The position numbers and the translations under genes are program-made. The notes under the pieces are model-generated. The model saw nothing but the letters and a program-made list of their open reading frames with translations. It did no database searches and had not been told where the DNA came from. A stretch of 52,896 nt of DNA. Origin: a virus. Location: positions 1 to 52,896 of IMG/VR virus record IMGVR_UViG_3300009163_000047; one strand, given 5' to 3'. Positions 41,454-49,044 of this stretch are shown here, in pieces. How positions within the stretch are numbered: the first letter of the stretch is position 1; the number at the start of each line of letters is the position of its first letter.

Positions 41454-42061
41454 TTATCGGTTTAGTAGGTTTCATAGGTTCAGGTAAAGGAACTGTTGGA
41501 GACTTATTAGTTGAACAAGGTTTTATAAAAGATTCTTTTGCAAAACCTTTAAAGGATGCTGTTGCTGTAATGTTCGGATGGCCTCGGGAGTTACTGGAAG
41601 GTGACACTGAGGTCTCTCGTTCATGGCGTGAAAAGTCTGATTCATATTGGAGTGAAAAATTTGGATATGAATTTACACCAAGACTAGCATTGCAACTAAT
41701 GGGAACTGAGGCTGGTCGAAATGTTTTTCACAAAGACCTATGGGTAATATCTCTTCTTAATCGTGCAAAAAACAAAGATGTTGTAGTGACTGATGTTAGG
41801 TTTCAAAACGAAATCAAATACATTCAAGACAATGGTGGAGTTGTAGTACGAATAAGAAGAGGTCCAGAACCAGAATGGTATTCTCTTGCAGAGGATGCTA
41901 ATCAAGGTTTCTCATCTGCAATCATGGGTATGGCTGATAAAGGGATTCACAAATCGGAATGGGACTGGATTGGTTCTGAATTCAATTATGTGATTGAAAA
42001 TAATCGCACCGTGCAAGACTTAGGCAATGAAGTGAAAAGCATGTTGCAATTTTTTAGGTAG
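41450..42061 (+). CDS. 1: Deoxynucleoside monophosphate kinase (gp1-like)
   Basis: A 203-residue kinase (T4 gp1 is 241) that phosphorylates dNMPs for DNA synthesis. The P-loop GFIGSGKGT is at residues 7-15. SFAKPLKDAVAVMFGWPREL, LALQLMGTEAGR and VVTDVRFQNEIKYI are hallmarks of the phage dNMP kinase family. In T4 the enzyme also handles 5-hydroxymethyl-dCMP, so it is relevant if this phage carries modified bases. It is translationally coupled to the glycosyltransferase. Confidence 0.92.
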   Translation: MIIGLVGFIGSGKGTVGDLLVEQGFIKDSFAKPLKDAVAVMFGWPRELLEGDTEVSRSWREKSDSYWSEKFGYEFTPRLALQLMGTEAGRNVFHKDLWVISLLNRAKNKDVVVTDVRFQNEIKYIQDNGGVVVRIRRGPEPEWYSLAEDANQGFSSAIMGMADKGIHKSEWDWIGSEFNYVIENNRTVQDLGNEVKSMLQFFR

Positions 42062-42072
42062 TTTGTTATAAT
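42044..42072 (+). promoter_or_regulatory. Sigma-70-type promoter for the sliding clamp
   Basis: TTGCAA (42044-42049) and TATAAT (42067-42072) are 17 bases apart, the -35 box inside the end of the kinase gene. The clamp ATG follows 24 bases later with GGAG in front. Confidence 0.78.
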
Positions 42073-42095
42073 GTTATTTTTGAATGGAGTTAAAT

Positions 42096-42779
42096 ATGAA
42101 ATTGTCCAATAACACAATGGATGTGTTGAAGAATTATGCGAATATCAATTCGGGTCTTTTCTTCAAAAAAGGTAATGTATTGAGAACGGTTTCTTCACAG
42201 AAAACGATTCTCGCTGAGGCAACTATTGATGATTCATTTCCTCAAGACTTTGGTATCTATGAACTGAACACTTTTCTTTCTGTAGTGTCTCTGTCTAAAG
42301 AAACACCTGAGTTTGAATTTGAAGACAAGTTAGTCAAGATTGTCAGCAACAAAGGTCGTAGCAAAATCAAGTATCGCTATTGTGAGCCTACTATGATTAA
42401 AACACCACCTGAGAAGAACATCGTTCTTCCAACACCAGAAATCACATTAGCATTGTCTGAAGAAGATTTCACATGGGTTAATCGTGTAGCATCTGTTTTG
42501 AGTTCCCCACATATTGCTATTGAAAGTGATGGTACTGATGTTTGTATCTCTACACTAGATTTGCAGAATGATGCCGCACACAGTGACTCTTTACAAGTTG
42601 GTAAAGGTAATGGTGATGTTTATCGTATCATCTTTAAGACAGAGAACATGTCAAAGGTCATCACTGGTGCATATGATGTACAGATTTCATCTAAAGGTCT
42701 TGCACACTTCAAGAACAAGAATCGTAAGATTGAATATTGGCTTGCAACCGAAAACGGTTCAAAGTTTGAAGGCGCATAA
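42096..42779 (+). CDS. 45: DNA polymerase sliding clamp gp45
   Basis: A 227-residue protein (T4 gp45 is 228) that forms the trimeric ring holding DNA polymerase on DNA and, in T4, activates late transcription with gp55. The start MKLSNNTMDVLKNYANINSG matches the T4 opening closely, so I choose the ATG at 42096 behind GGAG over an in-frame ATG at 42084. ELNTFLSVVSL follows. Clamp loader genes lie downstream in nearly the T4 order. Confidence 0.95.
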   Translation: MKLSNNTMDVLKNYANINSGLFFKKGNVLRTVSSQKTILAEATIDDSFPQDFGIYELNTFLSVVSLSKETPEFEFEDKLVKIVSNKGRSKIKYRYCEPTMIKTPPEKNIVLPTPEITLALSEEDFTWVNRVASVLSSPHIAIESDGTDVCISTLDLQNDAAHSDSLQVGKGNGDVYRIIFKTENMSKVITGAYDVQISSKGLAHFKNKNRKIEYWLATENGSKFEGA

Positions 42780-42781
42780 TC

Positions 42782-42973
42782 ATGGGTGAAATAAAAACTT
42801 GGACAGATAAATCTCAATACTTAGTTGTTTTGAGAAAAGAAATTTCTGTATTACAAACAAAATACAGACCAGATGAAGAAGGTACTGGACATTTCAATAC
42901 AGCAATTTCTGTGTTAGAATCTCGTATCAAAGAGATTGAATCTGAAATGAATTGGCCTTTTCCAAATGAATGA
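42782..42973 (+). CDS. Small protein after the clamp gene, unknown
   Basis: A 63-residue protein (MGEIKTWTDKSQYLVVLRKE, ending NWPFPNE) that is helical and charged. It begins 2 bases after gene 45 and overlaps the next gene by 8 bases, so it is probably cotranslated. No ribosome-binding site or known motif is visible. Confidence 0.58.
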   Translation: MGEIKTWTDKSQYLVVLRKEISVLQTKYRPDEEGTGHFNTAISVLESRIKEIESEMNWPFPNE

Positions 42974-43295
42974 TAGACGCAACTTTATAAGAGGTGCAGG
43001 CATCATTGGTGCCTTTGCTGTAGGTGTCGCATCTTATAAACAGGTGAAAGAAATGGCTAATGAACATAAAGACATTAGTCATCTTGCACCACCAAAAGAA
43101 GCAACATCAATTCAGTTTACAGGTGCATATGGTGAGAAACCTAAAGCACCAGAACCAACTATGGGTCAACATACATTCTATGTAAATGGTTGGAGCCAAG
43201 AAGTCACTCACCGTGTTTCTATGACTGTTGGTAAAGACAATCGCCTGTGGATGAAAATTGGTGATGAATGGCACAGAGTTGCTATTGAATCTTGA
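42966..43295 (+). CDS. Small protein with a twin-arginine-like N-terminus
   Basis: A 109-residue protein starting MNDRRNFIRGAGIIGAFAVG, a twin arginine followed by a hydrophobic stretch (about residues 10-23), which resembles a Tat signal or signal anchor. The rest is soluble (TFYVNGWSQEVTHRVS, then WMKIGDEWHRVAIES). It starts inside the end of the previous gene. If exported, it would act in the periplasm or membrane; no cleavage-site AxA is obvious. Placement between clamp and clamp-loader genes is unexpected. Confidence 0.6.
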   Translation: MNDRRNFIRGAGIIGAFAVGVASYKQVKEMANEHKDISHLAPPKEATSIQFTGAYGEKPKAPEPTMGQHTFYVNGWSQEVTHRVSMTVGKDNRLWMKIGDEWHRVAIES

Positions 43296-43324
43296 TATGA
43301 ATTATTTTATTATGGAGAATTTGA

Positions 43325-44260
43325 ATGTTAGAACATATGTTATGGGTGGAGAAGTATCGCCCTAAGACGGTTGAAGAGTGTATCCTTCCTGATAGGTTGA
43401 AACAACCATTTCAGGAATATGTTAAACAGAGTAGCATACCTAATCTTCTTTTGACTGGTGGTGCAGGTGTAGGTAAAACTACAATTGCAAGAGCCATGTG
43501 TGAAGAGATTGGTTGTGACTACATGATTATCAATGGCTCTGATGAGAATGGTGTTGACACTATTCGTTACAAAATCAGAAATTATGCATCATCAATGTCG
43601 ATGGCAGGTGGTCGTAAAGTTGTCATCATCGATGAGGCTGACTATCTGACACCAAACGCACAAGCAATTTTGCGTAATGCAATTGAAGAGTATTCTTCTA
43701 ATTGTTCATTCATCTTTACATGTAACTATAAAAACAAAATCATTGAGCCATTACACTCTCGCTGTGCTGTGGTTGAATTTGTTTTGAAGAATGGTGAACG
43801 GGCTAAGATGGCTGGTCTTTTCTTTAAGAGAATTCAAAACATTCTTGGTGAGAAAGAACACATCGAATATGAAGACAAGGTAATTGTTGAAATCGTCAAG
43901 AAACACTTTCCAGACTTTCGCCGTGTACTGAATGAACTACAACGATATTCTAAATTTGGAAAGATTGATACAGGCCTTCTGGCTCAGATTCAAGATGTTT
44001 CAATTTCTGAAATCATCAAGTTTATGAAAGAGAAAGACTTTACATCAATTCGTAAATGGGTTGGTAGCAATGATATTGACCCAACAACTTTCTTTCGTAA
44101 AATTTATGACTCGCTTTATGATTCGATAAAACCACAAAGCATTCCTCGTGCAGTATTGATTCTCGCTGACTATCAATACAAGAATGCATTCGTTGCCGAC
44201 ACTGAAATCAATGTGGTGGCATGTCTAATTGAAATCATGGCAGATTGTGAGTTTGTATGA
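43325..44260 (+). CDS. 44: Clamp loader large subunit gp44
   Basis: A 311-residue AAA+ ATPase (T4 gp44 is 319) that opens and loads the gp45 clamp with gp62. Key features: WVEKYRPKTVEECILP, Walker A GGAGVGKT (45-52), Walker B IIDEAD (101-106), TCNYKNKIIEPLHSRC with the conserved SRC arginine, and FPDFRRVLNELQRY. The ATG at 43325 follows GGAG. The nuclease-like gene next to it separates it from gp62, unlike T4. Confidence 0.96.
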   Translation: MLEHMLWVEKYRPKTVEECILPDRLKQPFQEYVKQSSIPNLLLTGGAGVGKTTIARAMCEEIGCDYMIINGSDENGVDTIRYKIRNYASSMSMAGGRKVVIIDEADYLTPNAQAILRNAIEEYSSNCSFIFTCNYKNKIIEPLHSRCAVVEFVLKNGERAKMAGLFFKRIQNILGEKEHIEYEDKVIVEIVKKHFPDFRRVLNELQRYSKFGKIDTGLLAQIQDVSISEIIKFMKEKDFTSIRKWVGSNDIDPTTFFRKIYDSLYDSIKPQSIPRAVLILADYQYKNAFVADTEINVVACLIEIMADCEFV

Positions 44261-44709
44261 ACAACGAACAGAAGATGGATTGGTTAGGTCGTATGGGCGA
44301 AAAGATTGTTGTCAACTATCTCAGTAGACAAGGTCTTGTTGTTGAAGAATCAATCGACCCGTATGATAGAGAAAAAGATTTAGTGTGTGATGGTAAGAAG
44401 ATTGAGGTGAAGACTCAAGTTCCTTTTATCATGCAAAACGCTTTCACATTCAAACCCAATCAACTGAAGAAGTGTCGTGGTGTAGATGAGTTGTATTTTG
44501 TAGCAGTGCCGGCTCCTTCTCATTCATATAAGTGGGAAGGTTGGATTTTCAAAGTGAACCCGCAAGAGTTTTTGATTAGAAAATACAATACCAAAGATGG
44601 TCGTGAAATGCTTTTGGTTAACATCGTACAAGATGCTGTTGTTCCAGTCGAGCAAGTTTCTGATGAGTACATGGATGAGATGCGTAAGTACACTATTTCA
44701 AAGTACTGA
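44257..44709 (+). CDS. PD-(D/E)xK nuclease-like protein between genes 44 and 62
   Basis: A 150-residue protein. GRMGEKIVVNYLSRQGLVV is the typical first helix of restriction-endonuclease-like folds (Glu15), followed by DREKDLVCDGKKIEVKTQ, which supplies Asp41 and the E-x-K pair Glu50/Lys52. This is a full PD-(D/E)xK active-site pattern, as in Holliday junction resolvases, Vsr/Mrr-type and DUF3883-like nucleases. It overlaps gene 44 by 4 bases and lies 2 bases before gene 62, so it is expressed with the clamp loader. Its substrate is unknown. Confidence 0.68.
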   Translation: MNNEQKMDWLGRMGEKIVVNYLSRQGLVVEESIDPYDREKDLVCDGKKIEVKTQVPFIMQNAFTFKPNQLKKCRGVDELYFVAVPAPSHSYKWEGWIFKVNPQEFLIRKYNTKDGREMLLVNIVQDAVVPVEQVSDEYMDEMRKYTISKY

Positions 44710-44711
44710 CC

Positions 44712-45089
44712 ATGACACCATTCGACTTTGTAAACCAAATTTTGCAAGGTAAACAGCAGTTAATTGTTGATGACCTTACAGAGAAAGAGTATGTTCCGTT
44801 TCTGACTAATCGTTCACTTTCATACCATAAAGACTGCATTCTGTTCGCAAATGAGATGAACTTGAGGCATCATGTAGATGCCAAAATGCAAAATGATTTT
44901 TTACTAAATACCGTTAGGTCTCGCAAAAGACCTTTCACCAAGTGGGCTAAATCTGAAAAAAGTGAAGATATAGAATGTATCAAGATAATCTTCGGCTATT
45001 CAAATTCCAAAGCCCGTGAGGCACTTCGCCTTCTTAGTGATGAACAAATCCAAGAACTAAAAACAAAAACGGATATTGGCGGAAAATGA
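44712..45089 (+). CDS. 62: Clamp loader small subunit gp62
   Basis: A 125-residue protein (T4 gp62 is 187, so this is short). The start TPFDFVNQILQGKQQL, then NRSLSYHKDCILFANEMN and RSRKRPFTKWAK, fit gp62 of aquatic T4-like phages. It forms a 4:1 complex with gp44. It overlaps regA by 4 bases. I see no ribosome-binding site of its own, so translation is likely coupled to the gene upstream. Confidence 0.88.
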   Translation: MTPFDFVNQILQGKQQLIVDDLTEKEYVPFLTNRSLSYHKDCILFANEMNLRHHVDAKMQNDFLLNTVRSRKRPFTKWAKSEKSEDIECIKIIFGYSNSKAREALRLLSDEQIQELKTKTDIGGK

Positions 45090-45490
45090 ATGATTTGAAC
45101 AGCTTCATTGAAGTGACATTGAAAGAGCAGGATGATTTTTTAAAAGTAAGAGAAACACTAACCCGTATTGGGGTATCTTCACGCAAAGAAAAAGTCCTGT
45201 ATCAATCTTGTCATATTCTACACAAACAGGGACAATATTATATTGTACACTTTAAAGAACTTTTTGCCTTAGATGGTAAAGAGGCTACTATTGATGATAA
45301 TGATATTTCTCGTAGAAATGCTATCGCCAATTTGTTAGAAGAGTGGGGTCTTGTTAAGATTGTCAATCGACAAGTAATGACAGACAACATTGCACCTCTG
45401 CATCAGATAAAAATTATCTCATTCAAAGAGAAAGATGAATGGCAGTTGGTCACTAAATACAACATCGGTAAAAAGAAAACCGATTACTGA
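45086..45490 (+). CDS. regA: Translational repressor RegA
   Basis: A 134-residue RNA-binding repressor (T4 RegA is 122) that blocks initiation on many early mRNAs. The similarity to T4 is strong: VRETLTRIGVSSRKEKVLYQ, SCHILHKQGQYYIVHFKELF, NLLEEWGLVKIV and a final WQLVTKYNIGKKK. It follows gene 62 as in T4. Targets would be A/U-rich start regions; several starts in this window have the form TTTTATTATG. Confidence 0.96.
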   Translation: MNDLNSFIEVTLKEQDDFLKVRETLTRIGVSSRKEKVLYQSCHILHKQGQYYIVHFKELFALDGKEATIDDNDISRRNAIANLLEEWGLVKIVNRQVMTDNIAPLHQIKIISFKEKDEWQLVTKYNIGKKKTDY

Positions 45491-45504
45491 TATGAGATTT
45501 TATT

Positions 45505-45690
45505 ATGAAAAATGTGAAAGAAAAAATTGTGAAGTTGAAGAACAGATACTCGGGTGATATTGTCTATGCAAGAAATATCAAAGAGACTGTATCGTCAGAG
45601 AACATAGTATTTGTTAGGGTTTTCAAAGAAGAAAATCCTCAAAGAGAATTTCTAGTTAACCTGAATGCCTTTGAGGTCCAGGATAAATAG
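45505..45690 (+). CDS. Small protein after regA, unknown
   Basis: A 61-residue basic protein starting MKNVKEKIVKLKNRYSGDIV with an N-terminal helix and beta segments (NIVFVRVFKEENP, FLVNLNAFEV). It is preceded by GAGATTTTATTATG. Its end overlaps a late-promoter-like box. I recognise only that short proteins follow regA in related phages. Confidence 0.55.
   Translation: MKNVKEKIVKLKNRYSGDIVYARNIKETVSSENIVFVRVFKEENPQREFLVNLNAFEVQDK
45682..45689 (+). promoter_or_regulatory. Late promoter (GATAAATA) before the Hsp20 gene
   Basis: GATAAATA matches the T4 late box at seven of eight positions and lies 56 bases before the Hsp20 ATG. It suggests that the chaperone is made late, with the virion proteins. 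Confidence 0.65.
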
Positions 45691-45694
45691 AAAT

Positions 45695-45713
45695 GTGATG
45701 CCTTCGGGGTCAC
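45695..45713 (+). other. UUCG-loop hairpin in the Hsp20 mRNA leader
   Basis: GTGAT(G)CC-TTCG-GGGTCAC folds with one bulged G and a C(UUCG)G loop. It lies where the Hsp20 mRNA from the GATAAATA box would begin. No T-run follows, so I do not call it a terminator. It may protect the 5' end. Confidence 0.45.
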
Positions 45714-45745
45714 TAATTTTGTAACTCGCTTAAAAGGAGAAAACT

Positions 45746-46210
45746 ATGACACGCTTAACAGCACTATATCCACAATTTGTTGGTTTCGACCACCTGTTCA
45801 ATGAGTTAGAAAAACTTGTTGAAGGTACTGCACCACAACGCAATACATCTTTTCCTCCACACAACATCATCAAAATCGATGACAGCAAGTATGTCGTTGA
45901 AATGGCTGTTGCTGGTTTCAGTCAAGATGAAATTGATGTTGAACTTCAAGACGGCACACTAGTCGTTAAGGGTGAAAAGAGAGACCAAACAGAAGTGGAA
46001 TATTTGTATCGTGGCATTGCTACTCGTTCTTTTACCAAGTCGATTAGACTGAGTGAAAGTATTGAGGTTCGTGGTGCCCAATTCAAAGATGGTATTCTTA
46101 AAATTGCTTTAGAGAATGTAATTCCTGAGCATAAGAAACCAAGAAAAATTGAGTTAAGCAAAGAACTCAATTTTACCAAAAAACAATTACTTTCTGAAAC
46201 AGTAAGTTAA
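45746..46210 (+). CDS. hsp20: Hsp20-family small heat-shock chaperone
   Basis: A 154-residue chaperone. The alpha-crystallin domain spans about residues 38-135: PPHNIIKIDDSKYVVEMAVA, GFSQDEIDVELQDGTLVVKG, GIATRSFTKSIRLSE and DGILKIALENVIPE. Hsp20 genes are common in aquatic T4-like phages and are thought to keep folding intermediates soluble during the burst of structural protein synthesis. It has AAAAGGAG upstream and a late-promoter-like element, matching that idea. Confidence 0.95.
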   Translation: MTRLTALYPQFVGFDHLFNELEKLVEGTAPQRNTSFPPHNIIKIDDSKYVVEMAVAGFSQDEIDVELQDGTLVVKGEKRDQTEVEYLYRGIATRSFTKSIRLSESIEVRGAQFKDGILKIALENVIPEHKKPRKIELSKELNFTKKQLLSETVS

Positions 46211-46214
46211 TTGT

Positions 46215-46234
46215 TGGGAGCCTTTTGGCTCCCA
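46215..46234 (+). terminator. Hairpin after the Hsp20 gene, likely terminator
   Basis: TGGGAGCC and GGCTCCCA form a perfect 8-bp stem around TTTT, 4 bases after the stop. Only a weak TCTTT follows, so termination efficiency is uncertain. Confidence 0.7.
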
Positions 46235-46263
46235 TCTTTGCCCCACAACTTATTTTTTTATGT

Positions 46264-46269
46264 TATACT
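46264..46269 (+). promoter_or_regulatory. -10 element before the phosphoesterase gene
   Basis: TATACT with only 6 bases to the ATG at 46276. The best -35 candidate, TTGCCC at 46238, is 20 bases away. If active, the transcript would start at the ATG, and no ribosome-binding site is seen. Confidence 0.5.
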
Positions 46270-46275
46270 TACATT

Positions 46276-47220
46276 ATGAAAATTTCAATCGCATCAGATA
46301 TACATTTAGAATTCGGTGACTTGTTTATCAACAATGATAACAATGCCGATGTTCTTATTCTCAGTGGCGACATTTGCGTTGCCGCAGACATTGGTCGACC
46401 TGACCCACACAACATCCTAGAAGGTGCTCGTAGCAATCGTGTTACCGACTTCTTCAAAAGATGTTCGTTTCAATTTCCACATGTAGTGTACATCATGGGT
46501 AACCATGAACACTACAATGGTGACTTTGCAACAAGCGGAAACAAAATCAAATCAATGTTAGAGTCTAACATGTTGAGCAATGTTTACTTGCTTGACAAAG
46601 AAGTTAAGACAATTGATGAAGTGACATTTGTTGGTGGTACACTGTGGACTGACATGAATAACAGTGATGAGATGACACTGTATCACATTCGTAGAATGAT
46701 GAATGACTTCCGTTGTGTGAGCAATTCTAATCGTATGATTGAGCGTAAAGTTCCAATCTATGAAGAGAATCCATTGTACACTGAAGATGGTAATAATGGT
46801 GGTAAGTATCTTACTAAAGAAGGTGGTGGTTACATTGAGATTGGTCACAAAAGAAAATCTGAGCCTTCAACATTTTCTCCAGAAGATGCAGTTGAAGACC
46901 ACAAGAAATTTGTGCAGTATATTCAGACTGTGATTGAAGGTAAGTTCGACCAGAAGTTTGTAGTTGTTGGTCATCATGCGCCGAGCAAAGCATCCACTCA
47001 TCCTCGCTATCAACATGATACATTGATGAATGGTGGTTACTCTACTGACTTAAATGAATTCATCTTAGCACATCCACAAATCAAATTGTGGACTCATGGG
47101 CATACGCATGAAGACTTTGACTATATGATTGGCTCAACCCGTGTTGTGTGTAACCCTCGTGGCTACATCAATTACGAAAGTCGTGCTGATTCATTTGAAT
47201 TGAGGACTGTTGAAGTATGA
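46276..47220 (+). CDS. Calcineurin-like metallophosphoesterase
   Basis: A 314-residue enzyme with the metallophosphoesterase motifs in order: ASDIHLEFGD, LILSGDICVAADIG, YIMGNHEHYNGDF, VVVGHHAPS and WTHGHTHEDFDY. The ATG at 46276 starts directly at the first strand (MKISIASDIH); an upstream in-frame start would add a segment encoded in the terminator. The substrate may be a nucleic acid, nucleotide or phosphoprotein. It differs from gp47 and has no ATPase partner. It overlaps the membrane-protein gene by 4 bases. Confidence 0.88.
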   Translation: MKISIASDIHLEFGDLFINNDNNADVLILSGDICVAADIGRPDPHNILEGARSNRVTDFFKRCSFQFPHVVYIMGNHEHYNGDFATSGNKIKSMLESNMLSNVYLLDKEVKTIDEVTFVGGTLWTDMNNSDEMTLYHIRRMMNDFRCVSNSNRMIERKVPIYEENPLYTEDGNNGGKYLTKEGGGYIEIGHKRKSEPSTFSPEDAVEDHKKFVQYIQTVIEGKFDQKFVVVGHHAPSKASTHPRYQHDTLMNGGYSTDLNEFILAHPQIKLWTHGHTHEDFDYMIGSTRVVCNPRGYINYESRADSFELRTVEV

Positions 47221-47501
47221 TAGATTTGTTTAGACCTACTTTCGAATGGATCCGTAATGACTATACTAGCAATCGTTTTCGCTTTTTTATTGAGTTGCTT
47301 GCTTGGGCTATATCTATCGGGTGTAGCATTACGATGGCTGCCACGGTACCACATCCACCCTTACTTGTTCTCTATCCTATATGGATTACTGGTTGTGCTA
47401 TGTACGCTTGGTCTGCTTGGACTAGGAAATCTTTTGGGATGCTTGCTAACTACCTTCTGTTAGTAAGTATTGATTTTGTTGGTTTGATAAGGATGTTATA
47501 A
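47217..47501 (+). CDS. Small integral membrane protein, unknown
   Basis: A 94-residue protein with about three membrane-spanning segments: IELLAWAISIGCSITMAA, PPLLVLYPIWITGCAMYA and MLANYLLLVSIDFVGLI. The hydrophilic start MIDLFRPTFEWIRNDY and the loop WTRKSFG are recurrent features of a small membrane protein in aquatic T4-like phages. A different frame (47257-47463) also reads hydrophobic but is probably not used. It overlaps genes on both sides by 1 to 4 bases. No holin family match is clear. Confidence 0.65.
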   Translation: MIDLFRPTFEWIRNDYTSNRFRFFIELLAWAISIGCSITMAATVPHPPLLVLYPIWITGCAMYAWSAWTRKSFGMLANYLLLVSIDFVGLIRML

Positions 47502-47779
47502 TGCCGTTATATATTGTTGAGACTGTTTCGATGTTTCGTATGCGTTATGTTGTTGAGGCTAAAGAAGAGTCTCATTCACATGATGAAGTCATTATGGAAA
47601 GAGGCAATGATTCTTTCAAAGAATTTTCACAAGAGCATATCGATGAATCGATTTTCAGTTCTCGTGAAATTTCAAAAGAAGAATACCTAAGATTGTTCGA
47701 TAAGGACAATCATTATATTGCTTCTTGGTCTGAAGAAAAGAAGTTGGACTTTATTAACAAGATTGATTATAAAGAATGA
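47501..47779 (+). CDS. Small acidic protein, unknown
   Basis: A 92-residue acidic protein (MPLYIVETVSMFRMRYVVEA, then ESHSHDEVIMERG and REISKEEYLRLFDKDN). Its start overlaps the stop of the membrane protein gene (TAATG) and its stop overlaps the next start. It has a beta start and a helical end. I do not recognise a family. Confidence 0.55.
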   Translation: MPLYIVETVSMFRMRYVVEAKEESHSHDEVIMERGNDSFKEFSQEHIDESIFSSREISKEEYLRLFDKDNHYIASWSEEKKLDFINKIDYKE

Positions 47780-48447
47780 AAATCTACAAAAGCGGTTATC
47801 GTAATCATTGGGTATCACCATACACTATTCTGAAGACTGTTTGTTTTTGGGAGAAAGATGATGATGTGTTTTACAACCATGAAGAAGTTCCTGGTCACAA
47901 GTATGATAAGTGGGTTAATTTTCTAACTCCAATTTGTGGTGCGTGGTCTAAGTTTCTCGATTTTGTTCATCCACAAATCAACTATGTGAAGATTGACAGA
48001 TACGATACTTGGTCAATGGACCACACATTAGCAGATATCATTCTGCCAATGTTGAAACAGTTGAAAGAAAGTAAACATGGTGCACCTTATGTTGATGATG
48101 AAGATGTTCCAGAAGAATTGAAATCTACTTCAGCGCCAGCAAAAGAAAATGAATGGGACACTGATGACAATCATTTCAAACGCTGGGATTGGGTACTTGA
48201 TGAGATGATTTTTTCTTTTGAATGTAAAATTGATGATTCATGGGAAGAGAAGTTTCGTTCTGGTAAAATGGATAAAAAGACTGTTGCTTGCAAGTGGGAT
48301 GATAATGGTAAAGCAACAATGTATGAGTGGATTGATGGACCGAATCATACATACGAATGTGATTATGAAGGTATGAAAGTGGTTCAGAAAAGAATTACAA
48401 ACGGCTTTCGTTTGTTTGGTAAATATTATGAAGGGCTATGGGACTGA
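47776..48447 (+). CDS. Conserved phage protein of unknown function
   Basis: A 223-residue protein. Typical segments are YRNHWVSPYTILKTVCFWEK, VKIDRYDTWSMDHTLADIIL, GAPYVDDEDVPEEL and HFKRWDWVLDEMIFSFE, with many Trp, Asp and Lys. I recognise this pattern as a widespread uncharacterised phage family in T4-like and related phages, but no function is known to me. Residues 185-205 are a beta hairpin (ACKWDDNGKATMYEWIDG). It is coupled to both neighbours. Confidence 0.65.
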   Translation: MKIYKSGYRNHWVSPYTILKTVCFWEKDDDVFYNHEEVPGHKYDKWVNFLTPICGAWSKFLDFVHPQINYVKIDRYDTWSMDHTLADIILPMLKQLKESKHGAPYVDDEDVPEELKSTSAPAKENEWDTDDNHFKRWDWVLDEMIFSFECKIDDSWEEKFRSGKMDKKTVACKWDDNGKATMYEWIDGPNHTYECDYEGMKVVQKRITNGFRLFGKYYEGLWD

Positions 48448-48623
48448 TGTTAAAACCTGATAAAAATTTTCGACTATCGAAAACAACTAAGAGAATGATG
48501 TGTTCAATTGTGAATGACAGTGAACGCAATGAATTCAAAAGAATGATGATTCAATCACAACTTGCTGGTGAAAAAGCAAAGCGTGAATCTGGTAAATCTC
48601 GCAAAGATAAGAATGAAGCCTAA
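48447..48623 (+). CDS. Small basic protein, unknown
   Basis: A 58-residue basic protein (MLKPDKNFRLSKTTKRMMCS, ending in GKSRKDKNEA). I start it at 48447, where TGATG joins it to the previous stop; an ATG at 48438 would add three residues. It overlaps the dCMP deaminase gene by 11 bases. Lys/Arg-rich, possibly nucleic-acid-binding, no family assigned. Confidence 0.55.
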   Translation: MLKPDKNFRLSKTTKRMMCSIVNDSERNEFKRMMIQSQLAGEKAKRESGKSRKDKNEA

Positions 48624-49044
48624 ACTAATTGATGCATACATGAAGACAGCAGAAATATTTGCTGAATGCTCGACTGCAAAAAGACTTCATGTTGGTGCCA
48701 TTGTTGTGAAAGATGACCGCATCATATCAATCGGTTACAATGGCATGCCATCTGGATGGACAAACGAATGTGAAGAATATCATGGATTGGATTTAAAAGG
48801 TAATCCAACATTAGTAACTAAACCAGAGGTGCTTCATGCTGAAACAAATGCAATTGCAAAACTTGCTAAATCTACCGAATCTGGTTTGGGTGCTACTATG
48901 TTTATTACCCATGCTCCATGTTTGGACTGTGCCAAACTTATATACCAAAGTGGTATTAGCAGTGTTCTATATCGTAACACTTATAGGGATATTGCTGGTG
49001 TCGTATTTCTCAAATATTCAGGTATTGAGGTGGAACAAGTATGA
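48613..49044 (+). CDS. cd: dCMP deaminase
   Basis: A 143-residue zinc deaminase that converts dCMP to dUMP as a precursor of dTMP. The zinc and catalytic residues are in HAETNAI (His75, Glu77) and PCLDCAK (Cys103, Cys106). GYNGMPSGWTNECEE is a substrate-pocket segment of the family. It begins at MKPKLIDAYMKTAE; an upstream in-frame start at 48562 lies within the previous gene. The T4 enzyme is larger (193 residues). It is translationally coupled to the AbrB-like gene by ATGA. Confidence 0.93.
   Translation: MKPKLIDAYMKTAEIFAECSTAKRLHVGAIVVKDDRIISIGYNGMPSGWTNECEEYHGLDLKGNPTLVTKPEVLHAETNAIAKLAKSTESGLGATMFITHAPCLDCAKLIYQSGISSVLYRNTYRDIAGVVFLKYSGIEVEQV

Noticed and set aside
45695-45713. UUCG hairpin as a terminator after the small gene following regA
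   Set aside because: No T-run follows, the stem has a bulge, and a late-promoter box lies directly upstream, so a 5' leader hairpin fits better.
47257-47463. A 68-codon hydrophobic reading frame nested in the membrane-protein gene, looking like a small holin
   Set aside because: The host frame is the one coupled to both neighbours and has a recognised layout. The nested ATG has no good ribosome-binding site, and hydrophobic shadows are expected over a membrane-protein gene.
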